A DNA stretch of 64,000 nt from Sporomusa malonica (lineage in GTDB: Bacteria > Bacillota > Negativicutes > Sporomusales > Sporomusaceae): NCBI RefSeq assembly GCF_900176355.1, contig NZ_FWXI01000006.1, positions 187,140 through 251,139 of the forward strand. The letters are read 5' to 3'. Positions 9,022-19,604 of the stretch are shown piece by piece. A model generated the notes under the pieces. That model saw only the letters and a program-made list of their open reading frames with translations, was not told the DNA's origin and did not search any database. The number at the start of each line of letters is the position of its first letter. The first letter of the stretch is position 1. Both the position numbers and the translations under genes were made by a program.

Positions 9022-9798
9022 CTATTTCTTTAATTTCTTCAATTCTTCTAATAACCGCTCATTAAGGACTTTAATATATGTTCCTTTCATACCAAGCGAT
9101 TTAGACTCAATTACACCAGCGCTTTCAAATTTTCGTAGCGCGTTGACAATGACTGACCGGGTTATACCTACACGATCAGCAATTTTACTGGCAACCAAAA
9201 GACCTTCATTGCCTTCAAGTTCACTTAAAATATGCATAACAGCTTCTAATTCCGAGTAAGACAATGTTCCTAGCGCAACTTGTACGGTAGCCTTTTTTCT
9301 GGCTTCTTCTTCGATTTTTTCGCTACGGTCTCTGAGCATTTCCATACCAACAACGGTAGCACCATACTCGGCCAGCACTAAATCATCATCTGTAAACTCT
9401 GTACTAAATTTAGCAACAATCAGTGTACCGACACGCTCTCCTACACCATGAATTGGCACAATCGTAGTGAATTTGTCGTTAAACAGGCAACTAGTTCCCT
9501 CACTAAAAGTACATAATCCGCCTTCCAATCTAAGATTAGGCGATGTCAGGTCAATTTTCTGCAGCCATGCAACATAGCGTTCAGGAAATTTACCCAGTTG
9601 GAGCACTTTATCCCGCATAAGATCACATTCAAAATCGTCAAGCAAGGCATATCCTAAAACACTACCGTCTTTGCTGACAATATAAACATTAGCGGCCATA
9701 ACTGTACTGAGTACTGACGACACCTCAGTATATTCGACGTTTTCTGATTTCTGCAGTAGTTTGTTGATTGTTCGAGTGCGTTCCAATAAAGATAACAT
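9022..9798 (-). CDS. codY: GTP- and branched-chain amino acid-sensing repressor CodY
   Basis: A 258-residue regulator with an N-terminal GAF domain that binds Ile/Leu/Val (about 1-155), a long linker helix, and a C-terminal winged helix with [33 protein letters not shown] (split here as [15 protein letters not shown] at about 203-217). Length equals the B. subtilis protein. It ends the xerC-hslV-hslU-codY block, as in Bacillus, and lies directly before the flagellar operon, which CodY represses in B. subtilis. Confidence 0.97.
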   Translation of the reverse strand: MLSLLERTRTINKLLQKSENVEYTEVSSVLSTVMAANVYIVSKDGSVLGYALLDDFECDLMRDKVLQLGKFPERYVAWLQKIDLTSPNLRLEGGLCTFSEGTSCLFNDKFTTIVPIHGVGERVGTLIVAKFSTEFTDDDLVLAEYGATVVGMEMLRDRSEKIEEEARKKATVQVALGTLSYSELEAVMHILSELEGNEGLLVASKIADRVGITRSVIVNALRKFESAGVIESKSLGMKGTYIKVLNERLLEELKKLKK

Positions 9799-9835
9799 AA
9801 TATTCCCCCACCTTTCATAATTAAAACAAATGATG

Positions 9836-11233
9836 CTATAAAATATAGTGACTTAAGTCTTGATTAACAACTATATGATCCAGTTTAGACTTCACATACT
9901 CGCGATTGATAATAACAAAGCGCTCAACAGCATCTGGAGCGTCAAAAGCCAAGTCTTCCAAGAGTTTCTCCAACACAGTATGCAAACGGCGGGCGCCGAT
10001 GTTTTCAGTCTGGATGTTTACTCTGCAAGCGATGTCAGCCAATTCATCAATAGCGTCCTCGGTAAACTCAATTTTTATACCTTCGGTTTCTAGCAGGCTA
10101 ATATATTGCTTTATTAACGCATTAGCCGGCTCGGTAAGTATTTGGCGAAAATCTTCTTTTGACAGGTTAGTCAGTTCAACCCGTATGGGAAAACGTCCTT
10201 GCAATTCAGGTATCAAGTCAGAAGGCTTAGAAACATGAAAAGCGCCAGCGGCGATAAATAAGATATGGTCAGTCTTCACCGGACCATATTTGGTGACAAC
10301 TGTAGATCCTTCGACAATTGGCAGGATGTCGCGCTGAACCCCTTCCCTAGAAACATCAGGGCCCGAACTGTGACCTCTTCCGGCTATTTTGTCAATCTCA
10401 TCTAGAAAGATAATGCCGTAGTTTTCTGCTAAGCTAACTGCACTAGTCGTAACTTCATCCATATCAATTAATTTCTGTGCTTCTTCCTGGATAAAAATTT
10501 TACGGGCGTTAGCTACTGTTACTTTGCGTTTCTTTTGTTTCTTGGGAATTAGATTTCCGAGCATATCTTGGATATTCATGCCCATTTCTTCAATTCCGGT
10601 TCCGGCAAACATCCCCATTGCTGGCTGGGTAGCATCCTCTACTGTGATTTCGATAAGCTCATCTTCAAGTTCACCACTACCAAGACGCTTTCGCCACCAT
10701 TCGCGGCCAGTGCTAAAAGACTGTTGTGATACCTCTGGCTCAGGTGGCTTTTCCTGGTTGGCTCCCATACCGCCGGAAAACAGCATTTCAAACGGGTTGC
10801 GGGTCGCTTCTTTTTTCACCGGTGGAACAAAGTGATCGAGAATACGCTCATCAGCCAACTCCTTGGCTTTGTCATTTACTTCAATCATCTTATGTTGTTT
10901 AACCATCCGGATTGATGTTTCAACCAAATCACGCACCATAGATTCCACATCGCGCCCAACATATCCTATTTCAGTAAACTTGGTCGCTTCCACTTTAACA
11001 AAAGGTGCATTCACAAGTTTAGCTAAACGCCGGGCAATTTCTGTTTTACCTACACCTGTAGGACCAATCATTAAAATATTTTTAGGGATAATCTCTTCTT
11101 TAAGTTCTGCTGGCAATTTCTTACTACGCCAACGATTTCTGAGAGCCACGGCTACCGATTTTTTTGCTTGCTGTTGACCAATTATGTATTTATTTAATTC
11201 ATTGACTATTTCCTTTGGTGTAAGTTCCAGCAA
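9836..11233 (-). CDS. hslU: ATP-dependent protease ATPase subunit HslU (ClpY)
   Basis: An AAA+ unfoldase with Walker [10 protein letters not shown] near the N-terminus and Walker [13 protein letters not shown], plus the I-domain insertion (about 110-245) that feeds substrate to HslV. The start chosen is TTG at 11233, giving [10 protein letters not shown], because it lies six bases behind GGGGGG; the ATG at 11239 touches that site and is too close. The total of 465 residues is normal. It lies 18 bases downstream of hslV. Confidence 0.95.
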   Translation of the reverse strand: MLELTPKEIVNELNKYIIGQQQAKKSVAVALRNRWRSKKLPAELKEEIIPKNILMIGPTGVGKTEIARRLAKLVNAPFVKVEATKFTEIGYVGRDVESMVRDLVETSIRMVKQHKMIEVNDKAKELADERILDHFVPPVKKEATRNPFEMLFSGGMGANQEKPPEPEVSQQSFSTGREWWRKRLGSGELEDELIEITVEDATQPAMGMFAGTGIEEMGMNIQDMLGNLIPKKQKKRKVTVANARKIFIQEEAQKLIDMDEVTTSAVSLAENYGIIFLDEIDKIAGRGHSSGPDVSREGVQRDILPIVEGSTVVTKYGPVKTDHILFIAAGAFHVSKPSDLIPELQGRFPIRVELTNLSKEDFRQILTEPANALIKQYISLLETEGIKIEFTEDAIDELADIACRVNIQTENIGARRLHTVLEKLLEDLAFDAPDAVERFVIINREYVKSKLDHIVVNQDLSHYIL

Positions 11234-11251
11234 AATCATCCCCCCTTTAAA

Positions 11252-11782
11252 CTATAACTCTTCAACGGTAATATGGTCATTAGTGTAAACGCAAATGCTG
11301 GCGGCAATTTCTAGCGCAGCTCGAGCAATATCAGTGGCATTTAGTGCAGAGTGCTGCACTAAAGCTCTGGCAGCAGCAAGTGCATAGGGCCCGCCAGAAC
11401 CGATAGCAGTAACGCCATCATCTGGCTCAATAACTTCACCATTACCGGATATGATAAGAAGATGTTCTGCATCAACAACAATGAGAAGTGCCTCTAAGCG
11501 CCTTAAGACTCTATCCGACCGCCACTCCTTAGCAAGTTCAACTGCAGCTCTCATCATGTTGCCGTTAAACTCTTCAAGCTTTCCCTCAAATTTTGCAAAT
11601 AAAGTAAACGCATCAGCTACCGAACCGGCGAATCCGGCTAAAACTTTACCATGGTAAAGTCGGCGGACCTTTTTAGCGTTATGCTTCATTACTGTATTCT
11701 GACCAAAAGTAACCTGTCCGTCACCAGCAATAGCTGTCTTCCCCTGATGGCAAACCGCGACAATCGTTGTAGCATGAAACAT
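11252..11782 (-). CDS. hslV: ATP-dependent protease proteolytic subunit HslV (ClpQ)
   Basis: A 176-residue N-terminal nucleophile hydrolase. The start ATG at 11782 lies eight bases behind GGAGG and gives [15 protein letters not shown], so the catalytic Thr would be preceded by a four-residue leader, as in other Firmicutes rather than directly after Met as in E. coli. [15 protein letters not shown] and [14 protein letters not shown] are family motifs. Partner of HslU next door. Confidence 0.95.
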   Translation of the reverse strand: MFHATTIVAVCHQGKTAIAGDGQVTFGQNTVMKHNAKKVRRLYHGKVLAGFAGSVADAFTLFAKFEGKLEEFNGNMMRAAVELAKEWRSDRVLRRLEALLIVVDAEHLLIISGNGEVIEPDDGVTAIGSGGPYALAAARALVQHSALNATDIARAALEIAASICVYTNDHITVEEL

Positions 11783-11803
11783 GAGTATCACCTCCGAGGA
11801 AAT

Positions 11804-12757
11804 TTAGGAACGCGGGTGAAATTTTTTGTAATTTGCTTTGAGTCGTTCCGTCGTTACATGTGTATAAAGTTGAGTAGTAGATAAATTGACATGCCCCAAA
11901 AGTTCTTGCACAGACCTCAGATCAGCACCATTATCCAACAGATGTGTAGCGAAAGTATGACGGATGGTATGAGGACTGACATTTTTTTTGAGCGCCAATG
12001 CCTCAACATACTTTTCAACAATCCGGCGTATGCTCCGGTCTGAGAGTGGCCCACCTCTGCTATTTACGAACAGGCGATCATGAACTTTTCCCATTTGTTG
12101 GGCATATTCGCCAGGATTCGCACACAATATGCGGCGGGCGCTAAACAGATAGTTATCCAAGGTCTGAGCTGCCCTTCGGCCCATAAGCACTATCCGTTGT
12201 TTAGCCCCTTTACCTGACACAATAATCGTTCGTCCGGCAAAATCAATATCAGGTAAGGTGATACCGGCAAGCTCACTCACTCGCACACCTGTTGCGTACA
12301 GCATTTCAAGCACCGCACTATCCCGAAGACCGAGTGGGCTATGATCCGGTAAAGCGATTAGTTCAGTGATTTCATTAGCGTCAAGAAAAACAGGTAATCT
12401 TTTCTCCAATTTAGGCGTCCTAACCGCATTAAATGGGTTCTGGCTTACGATGTTTTCCCGGCATAAAAACCGGAAAAACGACCTAAGCGCCGCAATTCGT
12501 CGCATAATGGTCGCTTTGGCGTACTGTTCCGATTTTAAATAAGCCAGATAACTACGGATTAAAAGCGGAGTGGTATTAATAAATAGCGTATCGTCAGCAA
12601 CCTGGCTAGACACAAACTCCACGAACTGAAGAATATCTCTTTGATAGTTGTGGATAGTGTGCTGGGAGGCATTTTTTTCAATTCTTAGATATAATATAAA
12701 CTGATCTAATAGTTGATCGATTTGATCCAGTTGTTTACTTTTAGACATTCTCATCAT
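11804..12757 (-). CDS. xerC: Tyrosine recombinase XerC
   Basis: A 317-residue tyrosine recombinase that resolves chromosome dimers at dif. It has an N-terminal SAM-like core-binding domain (about 15-105) and a catalytic domain with Arg in ATGVRVSELAGI, the HxxR box in SPHTIRHTFATHLL, His in LLGHVNLSTTQ and the nucleophile Tyr in QLYTHVT. Position after trmFO and before hslV matches codV of B. subtilis. Confidence 0.93.
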   Translation of the reverse strand: MMRMSKSKQLDQIDQLLDQFILYLRIEKNASQHTIHNYQRDILQFVEFVSSQVADDTLFINTTPLLIRSYLAYLKSEQYAKATIMRRIAALRSFFRFLCRENIVSQNPFNAVRTPKLEKRLPVFLDANEITELIALPDHSPLGLRDSAVLEMLYATGVRVSELAGITLPDIDFAGRTIIVSGKGAKQRIVLMGRRAAQTLDNYLFSARRILCANPGEYAQQMGKVHDRLFVNSRGGPLSDRSIRRIVEKYVEALALKKNVSPHTIRHTFATHLLDNGADLRSVQELLGHVNLSTTQLYTHVTTERLKANYKKFHPRS

Positions 12758-12848
12758 TCTTTCGAATTGTTACCCTGGTGATGGTTGGAGGAAATTACTA
12801 TTATACTAACACACTTGAGAAAATTGCGCAACATTATTGTCAAATTAT

Positions 12849-14144
12849 TCAAATAAATTCTTTTAACGTCTCTAGCGCTCTGTCTGCAATGGCCCTGTTT
12901 TTGATCTTCTTATCTTTAATCTTATGCCCTAACGGAGGCAACAGACCAAAATTTATATTCATAGGCTGAAAACTAGCCGGATCTGCGTGGGTGATATAGC
13001 GGCACAAAGCTCCGTGAGCTGTCTCGTCTGGAAACACCAGTGGCTCCTGATCCCGTACTATCCGGCCGGCATTAATACCAGCTACTAAGCCGCTTGCCGC
13101 TGATTCAACATAGCCCTCAACGCCGGTAATCTGGCCAGCAAATAAAATCTGAGGCTGAGCTTTCATCTGTAAGGTAGGAAGTAATGCTTTGGGCGAATTA
13201 ATAAACGTATTCCGGTGCATTACTCCAAAGCGAACAAATTCCGCATTCCCTAATCCAGGTATAAGGCTGAATACCCGCTGTTGTTCGGGCCACTTGAGGT
13301 GGGTTTGAAAACCAACAATATTATAAAGTGTTGCTGCAAGGTTATCCTGTCGGAGTTGAACTACGGCGTATGGCATCTCACCTGTCTCAGGATGTCTCAA
13401 ACCAACAGGTTTCATTGGTCCAAATCGCATAGTATCAATTCCCCTGGAAGCCATGGCCTCGATAGGCATACAGCCTTCGAATACTACTAACTTTTCGAAA
13501 TCTTTAGTCGGCGCCGTCTCGGAATGAGTTAGTTCATGCCAAAAAAGTTCATATTGTTCTTTAGTCATCGGGCAGTTGAGGTAGTCATCATCACCCTTGC
13601 CATAACGGGAAGCTCGATAAATTATATTCATATCAAGTGATTCACCAGTAACAATTGGCGCAGCCGCATCATAAAAATATAGATAGTCACTACCGGTGAG
13701 ATTGGCAATGGCGCTGGATAAAGCCGGAGATGTCAACGGACCGGTCGCAATAATTAATGGACGGGCGTCAGGTATATCCAGTAGCTCAACATTTTTAATA
13801 GTAATCCGGGGGTGATTGCAGAGAGTCCCTGTAATCATCTGACTAAAATCACTTCGATCGACTGCCAGCGCCCCGCCCGCCGGTACACAGTTAGCATCAG
13901 CCGCTTTCATAACCAACGAGTTGAGCTTTCTCATTTCTTCTTTTAAGAGACCAACCGCGTTTTCTATGGCAGCAGCCCTAAGCGAGTTACTACACACCAA
14001 TTCAGCAAACAGACCGGTATGGTGCGCAAGTGTCATAACCTTAGGACGCATTTCGTATAAATCTACATCTACACCGGCTTCAGCTAGTTGCCAAGCAGCT
14101 TCACTGCCGGCCAGACCAGCCCCTAATACAGTAACTTTAGCCAC
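12849..14144 (-). CDS. trmFO: Folate-dependent tRNA m5U54 methyltransferase TrmFO
   Basis: A 431-residue FAD protein that methylates U54 of the tRNA T-loop with methylenetetrahydrofolate. The N-terminal dinucleotide fold [15 protein letters not shown] is at about 8-22; [26 protein letters not shown] holds the family block with Cys (about 223-248; cited here as [12 protein letters not shown]). Begins with GTG behind GGAGG and overlaps the topA stop by eight bases. Folate supply comes from the fol genes a few kb away. Confidence 0.96.
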   Translation of the reverse strand: MAKVTVLGAGLAGSEAAWQLAEAGVDVDLYEMRPKVMTLAHHTGLFAELVCSNSLRAAAIENAVGLLKEEMRKLNSLVMKAADANCVPAGGALAVDRSDFSQMITGTLCNHPRITIKNVELLDIPDARPLIIATGPLTSPALSSAIANLTGSDYLYFYDAAAPIVTGESLDMNIIYRASRYGKGDDDYLNCPMTKEQYELFWHELTHSETAPTKDFEKLVVFEGCMPIEAMASRGIDTMRFGPMKPVGLRHPETGEMPYAVVQLRQDNLAATLYNIVGFQTHLKWPEQQRVFSLIPGLGNAEFVRFGVMHRNTFINSPKALLPTLQMKAQPQILFAGQITGVEGYVESAASGLVAGINAGRIVRDQEPLVFPDETAHGALCRYITHADPASFQPMNINFGLLPPLGHKIKDKKIKNRAIADRALETLKEFI

Positions 14145-16344
14145 TCTTTTTCCTCCGGTTAGCAGCAGGCTTTTTTGACTTTGCCTGTTCTTCTTTATTA
14201 TCTGCGTTATTGTCTGCTTTATTAGCTACTTCTTTACCCTCAGATGTCTGCCGGGATGAACATGCTTCATTGCTGCATACTGTAGCAACACCGCCATTTT
14301 TGTATTTGTGCCGAATCATGAATGCACCGCATACCTGGCAATTATCCTTCAATGGCATATCCCAGGTATTAAAATCGCACTCTGGGTAGTTTTCACAGCC
14401 ATAAAAGACACGCCGCCGCTTTGTCTGTCGCTCGACAATTGCACCACTACATTTAGGGCACTTCACCCCAGTGTCTTTTAAAATGGGCTTAGTGTTGCGG
14501 CAGGCGGGAAAACCTGGGCAGGCCAAGAAATTTCCATAACGCCCTTGCTTGACGACCATCATCTGTCCACAGTTTTCACAGGGAGTATCAGATACCTCAA
14601 CAGGCAGTTCAACATGGCCGATAGCTTCTTCTGCAAACGTTAACTCTTTCGCAAAAGGATCATAAAATTGTTCTAAAACACCTAGCCAAGATGCATCACC
14701 TTCGGCGATATCATCTAGTTTATCTTCCATTCCAGCAGTGAACTCAACATCAACAATTCTATCAAAATATTGTTTTAGCAGGTCAAGTACAACAAACCCC
14801 AGCTCTGTAGGCTGGAATTTTTTATCAATCCGTTCTACATAACCCCGATCAACGATTGTCTCAATTGTTGGAGCATACGTGCTAGGCCGTCCAATTCCTT
14901 TTTCCTCAAGTACTTTGACTAACGACGCTTCAGTATAACGTGGCGGCGGTTCAGTAAAGTGCTGCTTAGGGTCGATTTTATACAGTTTCAAAACTTGCCC
15001 TGGTGTGAGGACAGGCAAAGAAGTTTCATTATCCAGATCACTGTCAGCGTTTTCTTCTACTTCTTTGCCTTTGCCGATTACGCCACTAAAAGCTGCCAAA
15101 AATCCTGGAAACTTTAACTGTGAGCCAGTAGCTTTTAGTTTATAGCGCCCTGCAGTAATCTCTATAGTAAGAGTATCATAGACAGCAGGGGTCATCTGGC
15201 TGGCAATAAATCTTTCCCAAATAAGAGTATAGAGCTTTAACTGGTCTTTAGCCAAGTTTTTGCTTATAGCGTCTGGTGGCAAATCCAATGTAGTGGGCCG
15301 AACTGCCTCATGAGCATCTTGAGATTTTTTATTTGCGTAAACCGGAGGCTTATCCGGCAAATAATCGAGTCCAAACTTATTTTCAATATAAGTTTTTGCT
15401 TCCTGTTGAGCAGTTTCAGATACCCGAGTTGAATCAGTACGCATATAGGTAATGAGACCCACCTGACCAGCACGACCGATATCAAGTCCTTCATACAGCT
15501 GTTGGGCAACCATCATAGTTTTACGAGATGTAAACCCAAGTTTGCGGGAGGCTTCTTGCTGCAAACTGCTAGTGGTAAAAGGCGGGTAAGGATTACGCTT
15601 CCTTTCCCGTTTTTTAACATCACTAACTACATATTCTGCTTGATTTAACTCGCCAACAATATCTTCAGCCTGAACCTCATTAGTAACATTTAGTTTCTTG
15701 CCATCGACTGAAACTAATGCAGCATCAAATACTTTGGAATTAGTCTTTTCTTTGAGTTTGGCGATTATTGTCCAATACTCTTCTGGAATAAAAGCCTGAA
15801 TCTCTTTTTCTCTGTCGCAGATGAGCCGGACTGCAACTGACTGCACCCGCCCTGCACTAAGACCTTTGCGTACTTTACGCCATAAAAGCGGACTCAGTTT
15901 ATACCCCACAATCCGGTCAAGTATTCGCCGAGCTTGCTGAGCATAAACCCTAGGTAGGTTGATTGGTCTCGGTTTTTTTACGGCCTGCTGAATAGCAGGT
16001 TTAGTAATTTCATTAAATTCAATCCGGCAAGTAGTATTCTCAGGAATATTAAGGATATGGGCTAAGTGCCAGGCAATGGCCTCGCCTTCACGGTCAGGGT
16101 CTGTTGCCAGATAGACTGTATCAGCATTTTTGGCAGCTTCTTTCAAGCTTTTTATCAGTTCGCCCTTACCTCTGATGTTAATATATTTCGGTTCAAAACC
16201 ATGTTCAATATTAACACCAAACTGACTCTTGGGCAGATCACGCAAATGTCCCATAGAGGCTTTAACTGTATAGTTTTTCCCAAGAAATTTTTCTATTGTC
16301 TTGGCTTTGGCCGGGGATTCTACCACAACTAGAGCTTTACTCAC
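14137..16344 (-). CDS. topA: DNA topoisomerase I
   Basis: A 735-residue type IA topoisomerase. TOPRIM motifs are [17 protein letters not shown] at the N-terminus and [15 protein letters not shown]; the catalytic Tyr is in [12 protein letters not shown] (about residue 300). Three C-terminal zinc ribbons follow (CENCGQ...CPGFPAC, CPKCSG...CENYPEC, CQVCG...CSNEAC), ending in a Lys/Ala/Asn-rich tail. It starts with GTG, overlapping the dprA stop (GTGA), so the two are translationally coupled. Confidence 0.97.
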   Translation of the reverse strand: MSKALVVVESPAKAKTIEKFLGKNYTVKASMGHLRDLPKSQFGVNIEHGFEPKYINIRGKGELIKSLKEAAKNADTVYLATDPDREGEAIAWHLAHILNIPENTTCRIEFNEITKPAIQQAVKKPRPINLPRVYAQQARRILDRIVGYKLSPLLWRKVRKGLSAGRVQSVAVRLICDREKEIQAFIPEEYWTIIAKLKEKTNSKVFDAALVSVDGKKLNVTNEVQAEDIVGELNQAEYVVSDVKKRERKRNPYPPFTTSSLQQEASRKLGFTSRKTMMVAQQLYEGLDIGRAGQVGLITYMRTDSTRVSETAQQEAKTYIENKFGLDYLPDKPPVYANKKSQDAHEAVRPTTLDLPPDAISKNLAKDQLKLYTLIWERFIASQMTPAVYDTLTIEITAGRYKLKATGSQLKFPGFLAAFSGVIGKGKEVEENADSDLDNETSLPVLTPGQVLKLYKIDPKQHFTEPPPRYTEASLVKVLEEKGIGRPSTYAPTIETIVDRGYVERIDKKFQPTELGFVVLDLLKQYFDRIVDVEFTAGMEDKLDDIAEGDASWLGVLEQFYDPFAKELTFAEEAIGHVELPVEVSDTPCENCGQMMVVKQGRYGNFLACPGFPACRNTKPILKDTGVKCPKCSGAIVERQTKRRRVFYGCENYPECDFNTWDMPLKDNCQVCGAFMIRHKYKNGGVATVCSNEACSSRQTSEGKEVANKADNNADNKEEQAKSKKPAANRRKKSG

Positions 16345-17426
16345 TCAATTCCCTCCCTGACGGCAGAGGTATAGCGTTGACCGCTATGTTCGACCGTCAA
16401 ACCCCGTAATGAAAGTTGCAATAATATATATGCAGCCGTTGCCGGCAATACATTCAATTTTGTTACAATTTCTTCAATCCCTATAGGCTCTTCATAATTC
16501 AGCAAACTATACACAGCTTGTTCGTCATTAGACAATACAGCCCCTGCTTGGCTAGTCTGCTCAGTTTCCCATCCATACTCTTCTAAAATGTCAGACGCAC
16601 TGTCAACTAGCTTGGCTCCCTGCTTTATGAGTCTGTTGGCCCCTTTACTACTACCCGAAAAAATACTTCCAGGTACAGCAAAAACGTCCCGCCCCTCTTC
16701 TAAGGCAAAGTCAGCTGTGATCAGTGCTCCACTCTTTTCGGCAGCTTCTATTACAATAACCCCGCGCGCCAACCCATTAATAATACGGTTACGCGCCGGA
16801 AAGTGGCCTGGATGCGCCATCACACCTGGAGCATACTCGGAGATGACTGCACCTGCTTCAGCAATATGAGCCAACAGTTTGGCATTCTCCGGAGGATAAG
16901 AAATATCTACGCCCGACCCCAGAACGGCAATTGTATAACCTTGCTCCATAGCACCTTGATGAGCGGCAGTATCAATTCCTCTGGCAGCCCCGCTGACAAC
17001 ACCTATATGGGCAGCCGCCAAGCCCGAAGCCAGCATACTTGCAGCATTTTTACCATACACCGTAGCTTTACGTGAACCGACAATAGCCACCAGCTTATCA
17101 TTTGTTGGCAAGCTGCCTCGGTAATATAACACATAAGGTGGATTGAAGGTATTTCGCAATAAAATAGGATAGCTGTCATCTAATAAACTACAGAGGAGTA
17201 TGCCTTTTTTGAATAACATTTCAGCCAGTCTATGTACATCTATCTTGTCCCGCTGACCAAGTAAATTATTACAAACTGTATTATCAAGACACTTGGATAA
17301 AAATAAATCGCCCTGATCAGCTAACCAAGCCTGCCGGGCGCTACTGAAATAATCAACCAAGGCCTTAATGCGTGAACTGCCGATACCTGGCACCATCTGT
17401 AGGGCAGCCAAGTAAAATTGTTCCAT
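16341..17426 (-). CDS. dprA: DNA processing protein DprA
   Basis: A 361-residue protein that loads RecA on single-stranded DNA during transformation. It has an N-terminal helix-hairpin-helix region (MVPGIGSSRIKALVDYF), a Rossmann core with IVGSRKATVYGK and SGAARGIDTAAHQGAM, and a C-terminal winged helix. The ATG at 17426 is chosen because GGAGG lies eight bases upstream; a GTG start at 17441 would contain this site. dprA before topA is the B. subtilis order. Confidence 0.95.
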   Translation of the reverse strand: MEQFYLAALQMVPGIGSSRIKALVDYFSSARQAWLADQGDLFLSKCLDNTVCNNLLGQRDKIDVHRLAEMLFKKGILLCSLLDDSYPILLRNTFNPPYVLYYRGSLPTNDKLVAIVGSRKATVYGKNAASMLASGLAAAHIGVVSGAARGIDTAAHQGAMEQGYTIAVLGSGVDISYPPENAKLLAHIAEAGAVISEYAPGVMAHPGHFPARNRIINGLARGVIVIEAAEKSGALITADFALEEGRDVFAVPGSIFSGSSKGANRLIKQGAKLVDSASDILEEYGWETEQTSQAGAVLSNDEQAVYSLLNYEEPIGIEEIVTKLNVLPATAAYILLQLSLRGLTVEHSGQRYTSAVREGIE

Positions 17427-17505
17427 ATCCAGTTCCTCCACATTTAGCTAGCATTGAAAAACCAATAGCATCTAGTGAAATGTTTGGTAAATCTTAATAC
17501 TAGCA

Positions 17506-17535
17506 ATTATAACTGGGATAAAATCCATAGGTCAA
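17506..17535 (-). promoter_or_regulatory. Sigma-A type promoter before dprA
   Basis: On the minus strand TTGACC (17535-17530) and TATAAT (17511-17506) are separated by 18 bases, about 80 bases before the dprA start. It would drive dprA-topA-trmFO-xerC and possibly genes beyond. Confidence 0.65.
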
Positions 17536-17582
17536 GAGTCCGAGGTCCCAATTTCAGCATTTTTAAGAAATATTTATTTTTT

Positions 17583-18710
17583 TTAGCAAAAAATTAGTTT
17601 TTTAGCAATAATATCTGCTATATCTTTAGCTGCAGTAGGACGGCCAAGTAGAGCCGCCTGCTGGCGCAAGCTGATAAAATCATTATTGCCTTCAAATAAT
17701 AAATTAACTAAAATAGACTTCAGTTCTGACAATGAATCTGCTCTAACTGCCGCGCTGCTACCTAGTAAATAACGAGTATTGGCTTCTTCCTGGCCAGGTA
17801 TGGGACGATAAATAACAAGCGGTACTCCCATCGCCAAAGCTTCTGACGCACTCATGCCCCCAGGTTTAGAGATTAATAAATCGGCAATACTCATAAGTTC
17901 GTGTACATTATCTACATAGCTTAGCACTTTGACCGGATGCCCAATAACTGATTCGAGCAAAACTAGTTTTCGATACAACTGTTGATTTTTTCCGGCTACA
18001 GCTATAAGTTGCACAGGCCTGTCAATTTGAGCGCATAGTTTCAGTATTTCATCCATTGGCAAAACGCCAGCCCCGCCGCCCATAATTAGGATAGTCTTCC
18101 GGTCTCGTGTAAGCCCAAGTTTGTCAAGAACTTGATCTTTGTCACTTGGCTGGATGAAGCTATCACTAACTGGTATTCCGGTAATAGCAACAGACGTGGA
18201 CTCTACACCATGCTGACTTAAGTATTCAGCCATAGCGGAATGAGCTACAAAATAATGGTCAAATTCAGGATATACCCATAGGCGGTGAACAACAAAATCA
18301 GTGATAATGGCCGCAGTTGGTACTGTGACCAAACACTTTTTTTTGAGCCAAGCTACCATTCCGGCCGGAGTTGCATGAGTGCATACAATGACTGATGGTT
18401 GAATTTTATTAATATAATCTAGCATTCGTCCAGCAAGAACCTGACTAACCAATTCTCGGCCAAATAGTGCCAGATTATTTTGATTGCCCCAACCATACAT
18501 AGTTCCATAGGCTTGAGGAAAAATATCAAGTATTTTTAAATATGTTTTAAGTATTGTCTGACCAATGGCAGGATGAAAAAAGTCAAATATGTTGCACAAT
18601 TCAGTGTGGCAGGAGTAGTTGACCTTAAGCATTTGACTAACAGCTTGCGCAGCTCTAATATGACCTGCCCCTATTGGCGCACTAATAAATAAAACTCGAT
18701 GTTTAACCAA
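17583..18710 (-). CDS. MurG/UgtP-like glycosyltransferase (MGDG synthase family)
   Basis: A 375-residue GT-B glycosyltransferase. The N-terminus FISAPIGAGHIRAAQAV carries the GAGH acceptor-side motif of the diacylglycerol glycosyltransferase family, and SKPGGMSASEALAMGVPLV near 285-303 is the nucleotide-sugar donor motif with the conserved Glu. UgtP relatives make glycolipids from UDP-glucose and diacylglycerol; the exact sugar and acceptor cannot be read here. Starts with TTG and overlaps the folK stop by eight bases, so it is cotranslated with the folate genes for no evident pathway reason. Confidence 0.8.
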   Translation of the reverse strand: MVKHRVLFISAPIGAGHIRAAQAVSQMLKVNYSCHTELCNIFDFFHPAIGQTILKTYLKILDIFPQAYGTMYGWGNQNNLALFGRELVSQVLAGRMLDYINKIQPSVIVCTHATPAGMVAWLKKKCLVTVPTAAIITDFVVHRLWVYPEFDHYFVAHSAMAEYLSQHGVESTSVAITGIPVSDSFIQPSDKDQVLDKLGLTRDRKTILIMGGGAGVLPMDEILKLCAQIDRPVQLIAVAGKNQQLYRKLVLLESVIGHPVKVLSYVDNVHELMSIADLLISKPGGMSASEALAMGVPLVIYRPIPGQEEANTRYLLGSSAAVRADSLSELKSILVNLLFEGNNDFISLRQQAALLGRPTAAKDIADIIAKKLIFC

Positions 18711-19227
18711 TTGCTTTCGCCTGCCAGGAAACTTTTATATTGCCATGTAGGCTAACTTGGCTATCATCGCTAGTTACTTTCAACAGTTCTTGTACCGTTT
18801 TACCTCTATATACAATAGAGTTACCTGCAACCTCAGCCAACGGAATTAAAACAAATTTTCTGTCAGGCATACGGGGATGCGGCAGTTCAAGCGTGGCGAC
18901 AGCTATCTCTATACTATGATAAAGCAAAAGGTCAATATCAATGTTACGGGGACCCCATCGCACTTCCCGGACCCGCCCCATCTCTCGTTCAATTCTGAGA
19001 CAAACATCGAGCAGTTCTACTGGCGGCAAGTCAGTCGCAATGGCAATGACTGCATTAAGAAAACTAGGCTGATCTTTAAGTCCTACCGGCTCTGTCTCAT
19101 ATAATGAAGATACCTTGTCAATTGAAATATTAGGCTGCTCGCTTAACCGCCTAATTGCATTAGCGATGTTGTCTTCCCTAGTTGTATTATTGCTGATAAT
19201 ATTAGACCCCAGCCCCAAAGCAATCAT
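18703..19227 (-). CDS. folK: 6-hydroxymethyl-7,8-dihydropterin pyrophosphokinase FolK
   Basis: A 174-residue HPPK that transfers pyrophosphate from ATP to hydroxymethyl-dihydropterin. GLGSNI at the N-terminus, YETEPVGLKDQPSFLNAV and RWGPRNIDIDLLLY (with the metal-binding Asp pair) are diagnostic. The ATG overlaps the folB stop in ATGA. Order folP-folB-folK is the common folate operon. Confidence 0.96.
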   Translation of the reverse strand: MIALGLGSNIISNNTTREDNIANAIRRLSEQPNISIDKVSSLYETEPVGLKDQPSFLNAVIAIATDLPPVELLDVCLRIEREMGRVREVRWGPRNIDIDLLLYHSIEIAVATLELPHPRMPDRKFVLIPLAEVAGNSIVYRGKTVQELLKVTSDDSQVSLHGNIKVSWQAKAIG

Positions 19228-19592
19228 TGTCCACGTCTCCGTACAGCTTCGACTTCAACATAATCAAGCGCGGCAGCAATTGGTACTGAAGGCTTACGCA
19301 CCCGCACGGCAACTTCCTCTACAAGAGGGTGCACGCGCAAAACTTCCTCAGCAATATGGTAGGACAAAGCTTCCAAAAGTTGAAAACGTTGATTTTCTAC
19401 TATATCTTTTGTTTGATTATAAATAGATACATAATCTACAGTTTCCTCAAGCCTGTCACTTTTGCCAGCCTGGCTTAAATCACCTTTCATATCGAGATCA
19501 ACATAGAAACGCTGTCCTAGTTCTCGTTCAAATTCATATACACCGTGAAAGCCGTAAAACACCATGTTTTTTAAAGATACTCTATGACTCAC
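19224..19592 (-). CDS. folB: Dihydroneopterin aldolase FolB
   Basis: A 122-residue tunnel-fold enzyme that cleaves dihydroneopterin to hydroxymethyl-dihydropterin and glycolaldehyde. FYGFHGVYEFERELGQRF holds the active-site Glu, and the C-terminal KPSVPIAAALDYVEVE is conserved. Its product is the FolK substrate. Confidence 0.95.
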   Translation of the reverse strand: MSHRVSLKNMVFYGFHGVYEFERELGQRFYVDLDMKGDLSQAGKSDRLEETVDYVSIYNQTKDIVENQRFQLLEALSYHIAEEVLRVHPLVEEVAVRVRKPSVPIAAALDYVEVEAVRRRGQ

Positions 19593-19604
19593 TATAGTTC
19601 CCCC